DNA of 64,000 bases, taken from the NCBI GenBank assembly GCA_037953745.1, contig JBAKBP010007615.1, positions 34,141 to 98,140 of the forward strand. Reading direction: 5' to 3'. Below the pieces are notes generated by a model. The model searched no databases. It was given only the letters and a program-made list of their open reading frames with translations, and was not told the DNA's origin. Of this stretch, positions 63,490-64,000 are shown piece after piece (position 1 is the first letter of the stretch; every line of letters starts with the position of its first letter). The position numbers and the translations under genes were made by a program. Source of the DNA: Lithodes maja. Taxonomy: Eukaryota > Arthropoda > Malacostraca > Decapoda > Lithodidae.

Positions 63490-63648
63490 ACATATGTATA
63501 CATTATACACATGCATTCATCATGCACGCGTGAAAATATATCACATACTCACACCATATACACACATAATACATATATACACACACACGGTACACGCTCT
63601 CTCTCCCCCATCCATTTCCCACGCTCTCTCTCCCTCCTTCATCCAAAA

Positions 63649-63682
<34 letters not shown>

Positions 63683-64000
63683 CCCTCACCCATCACACAC
63701 ACACTCTCTCTCTCTCCAATATTCACACACACACTCTCTCTTCCATCACACACAAACCCACTCACACTCACTCTCTCTTTCCCCACCCACACTCACACAA
63801 ACCCACCCACACTAAATCTCTCTCCCCACCCACACTCACACAAACCCACCCACACTAACTTTCTCCCCACCCACACTAACCCCCCCACACTCACTGTCTC
63901 TCCCCACCCACACTCACACAAACCCACCCACACTCACTCTTTCTCCCCATCCACACCTACACAAACCCACCCACACCCACAAAAACCCACCCTCTCTCCC
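63490..64000. repeat. CA- and CCCACAC-rich simple sequence
   Basis: (CA)n at 63653-63676, then repeated CCACCCACACT / CACACAAACCCACC units with CTCTCTC interruptions to the window end. Frames across it are compositional. Confidence 0.9.

Overview
This is a repeat-choked intronic stretch of an animal genome, most likely an arthropod and probably a decapod crustacean. I infer this from the spliceosomal introns with GT-AG borders, a multi-MAM-domain gene, Jockey-like and CR1-like LINEs, a tRNA-headed SINE whose body reads like the short interspersed repeats common in decapods, and very dense microsatellites. The species cannot be fixed from the sequence.

Layout. (1) 416-15812, plus strand: eighteen consecutive exons of a gene built almost only of MAM domains. 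They cover the end of one domain, five complete domains and the start of a seventh. Intron phases are regular: phase 1 at the DHTYG border of nearly every domain and phase 0 before the C-terminal half. The introns carry LINE, SINE and MITE copies. (2) 15871-24484, minus strand: a gag-only LTR retrotransposon with almost 2 kb LTRs lies where the rest of MAM domain 7 would be expected. (3) 24482-34290: a patchwork of MITE-like, foldback and SINE sequences, a 1.9 kb terminal-inverted-repeat element, and a cold-shock-domain (Y-box-like) open reading frame flanked by 270 bp direct repeats that contain a hammerhead-like motif. (4) 34402-34579, plus strand: one exon encoding a membrane anchor and the start of a membrane-dipeptidase-like protein. 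(5) 36538-37530: remnant of a Jockey-like LINE. (6) 37739-54137: two nested copies of one LTR family (Ty3/gypsy superfamily, Gmr1-like domain order), the inner one inserted in reverse orientation in the zinc-knuckle codons of the outer one. Both have an open gag-protease region whose reverse transcriptase and integrase cores are excised. (7) 54138-64000: foldback elements, a nearly open CR1-like reverse transcriptase sitting inside a minisatellite, two LINEs of an APE-type clade, another Jockey-like remnant and long GT/CA microsatellites.

The two host genes seen (MAM protein and dipeptidase-like) are both incomplete here. No operons, bacterial features or CRISPR arrays are present, and no functional tRNA or rRNA gene was recognised. 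The most unusual items are the two unrelated LTR families that keep gag and have lost reverse transcriptase, the repeat-flanked cold-shock-domain cassette, and an intron whose donor lies in a MITE and whose acceptor lies at the edge of an inverted SINE.
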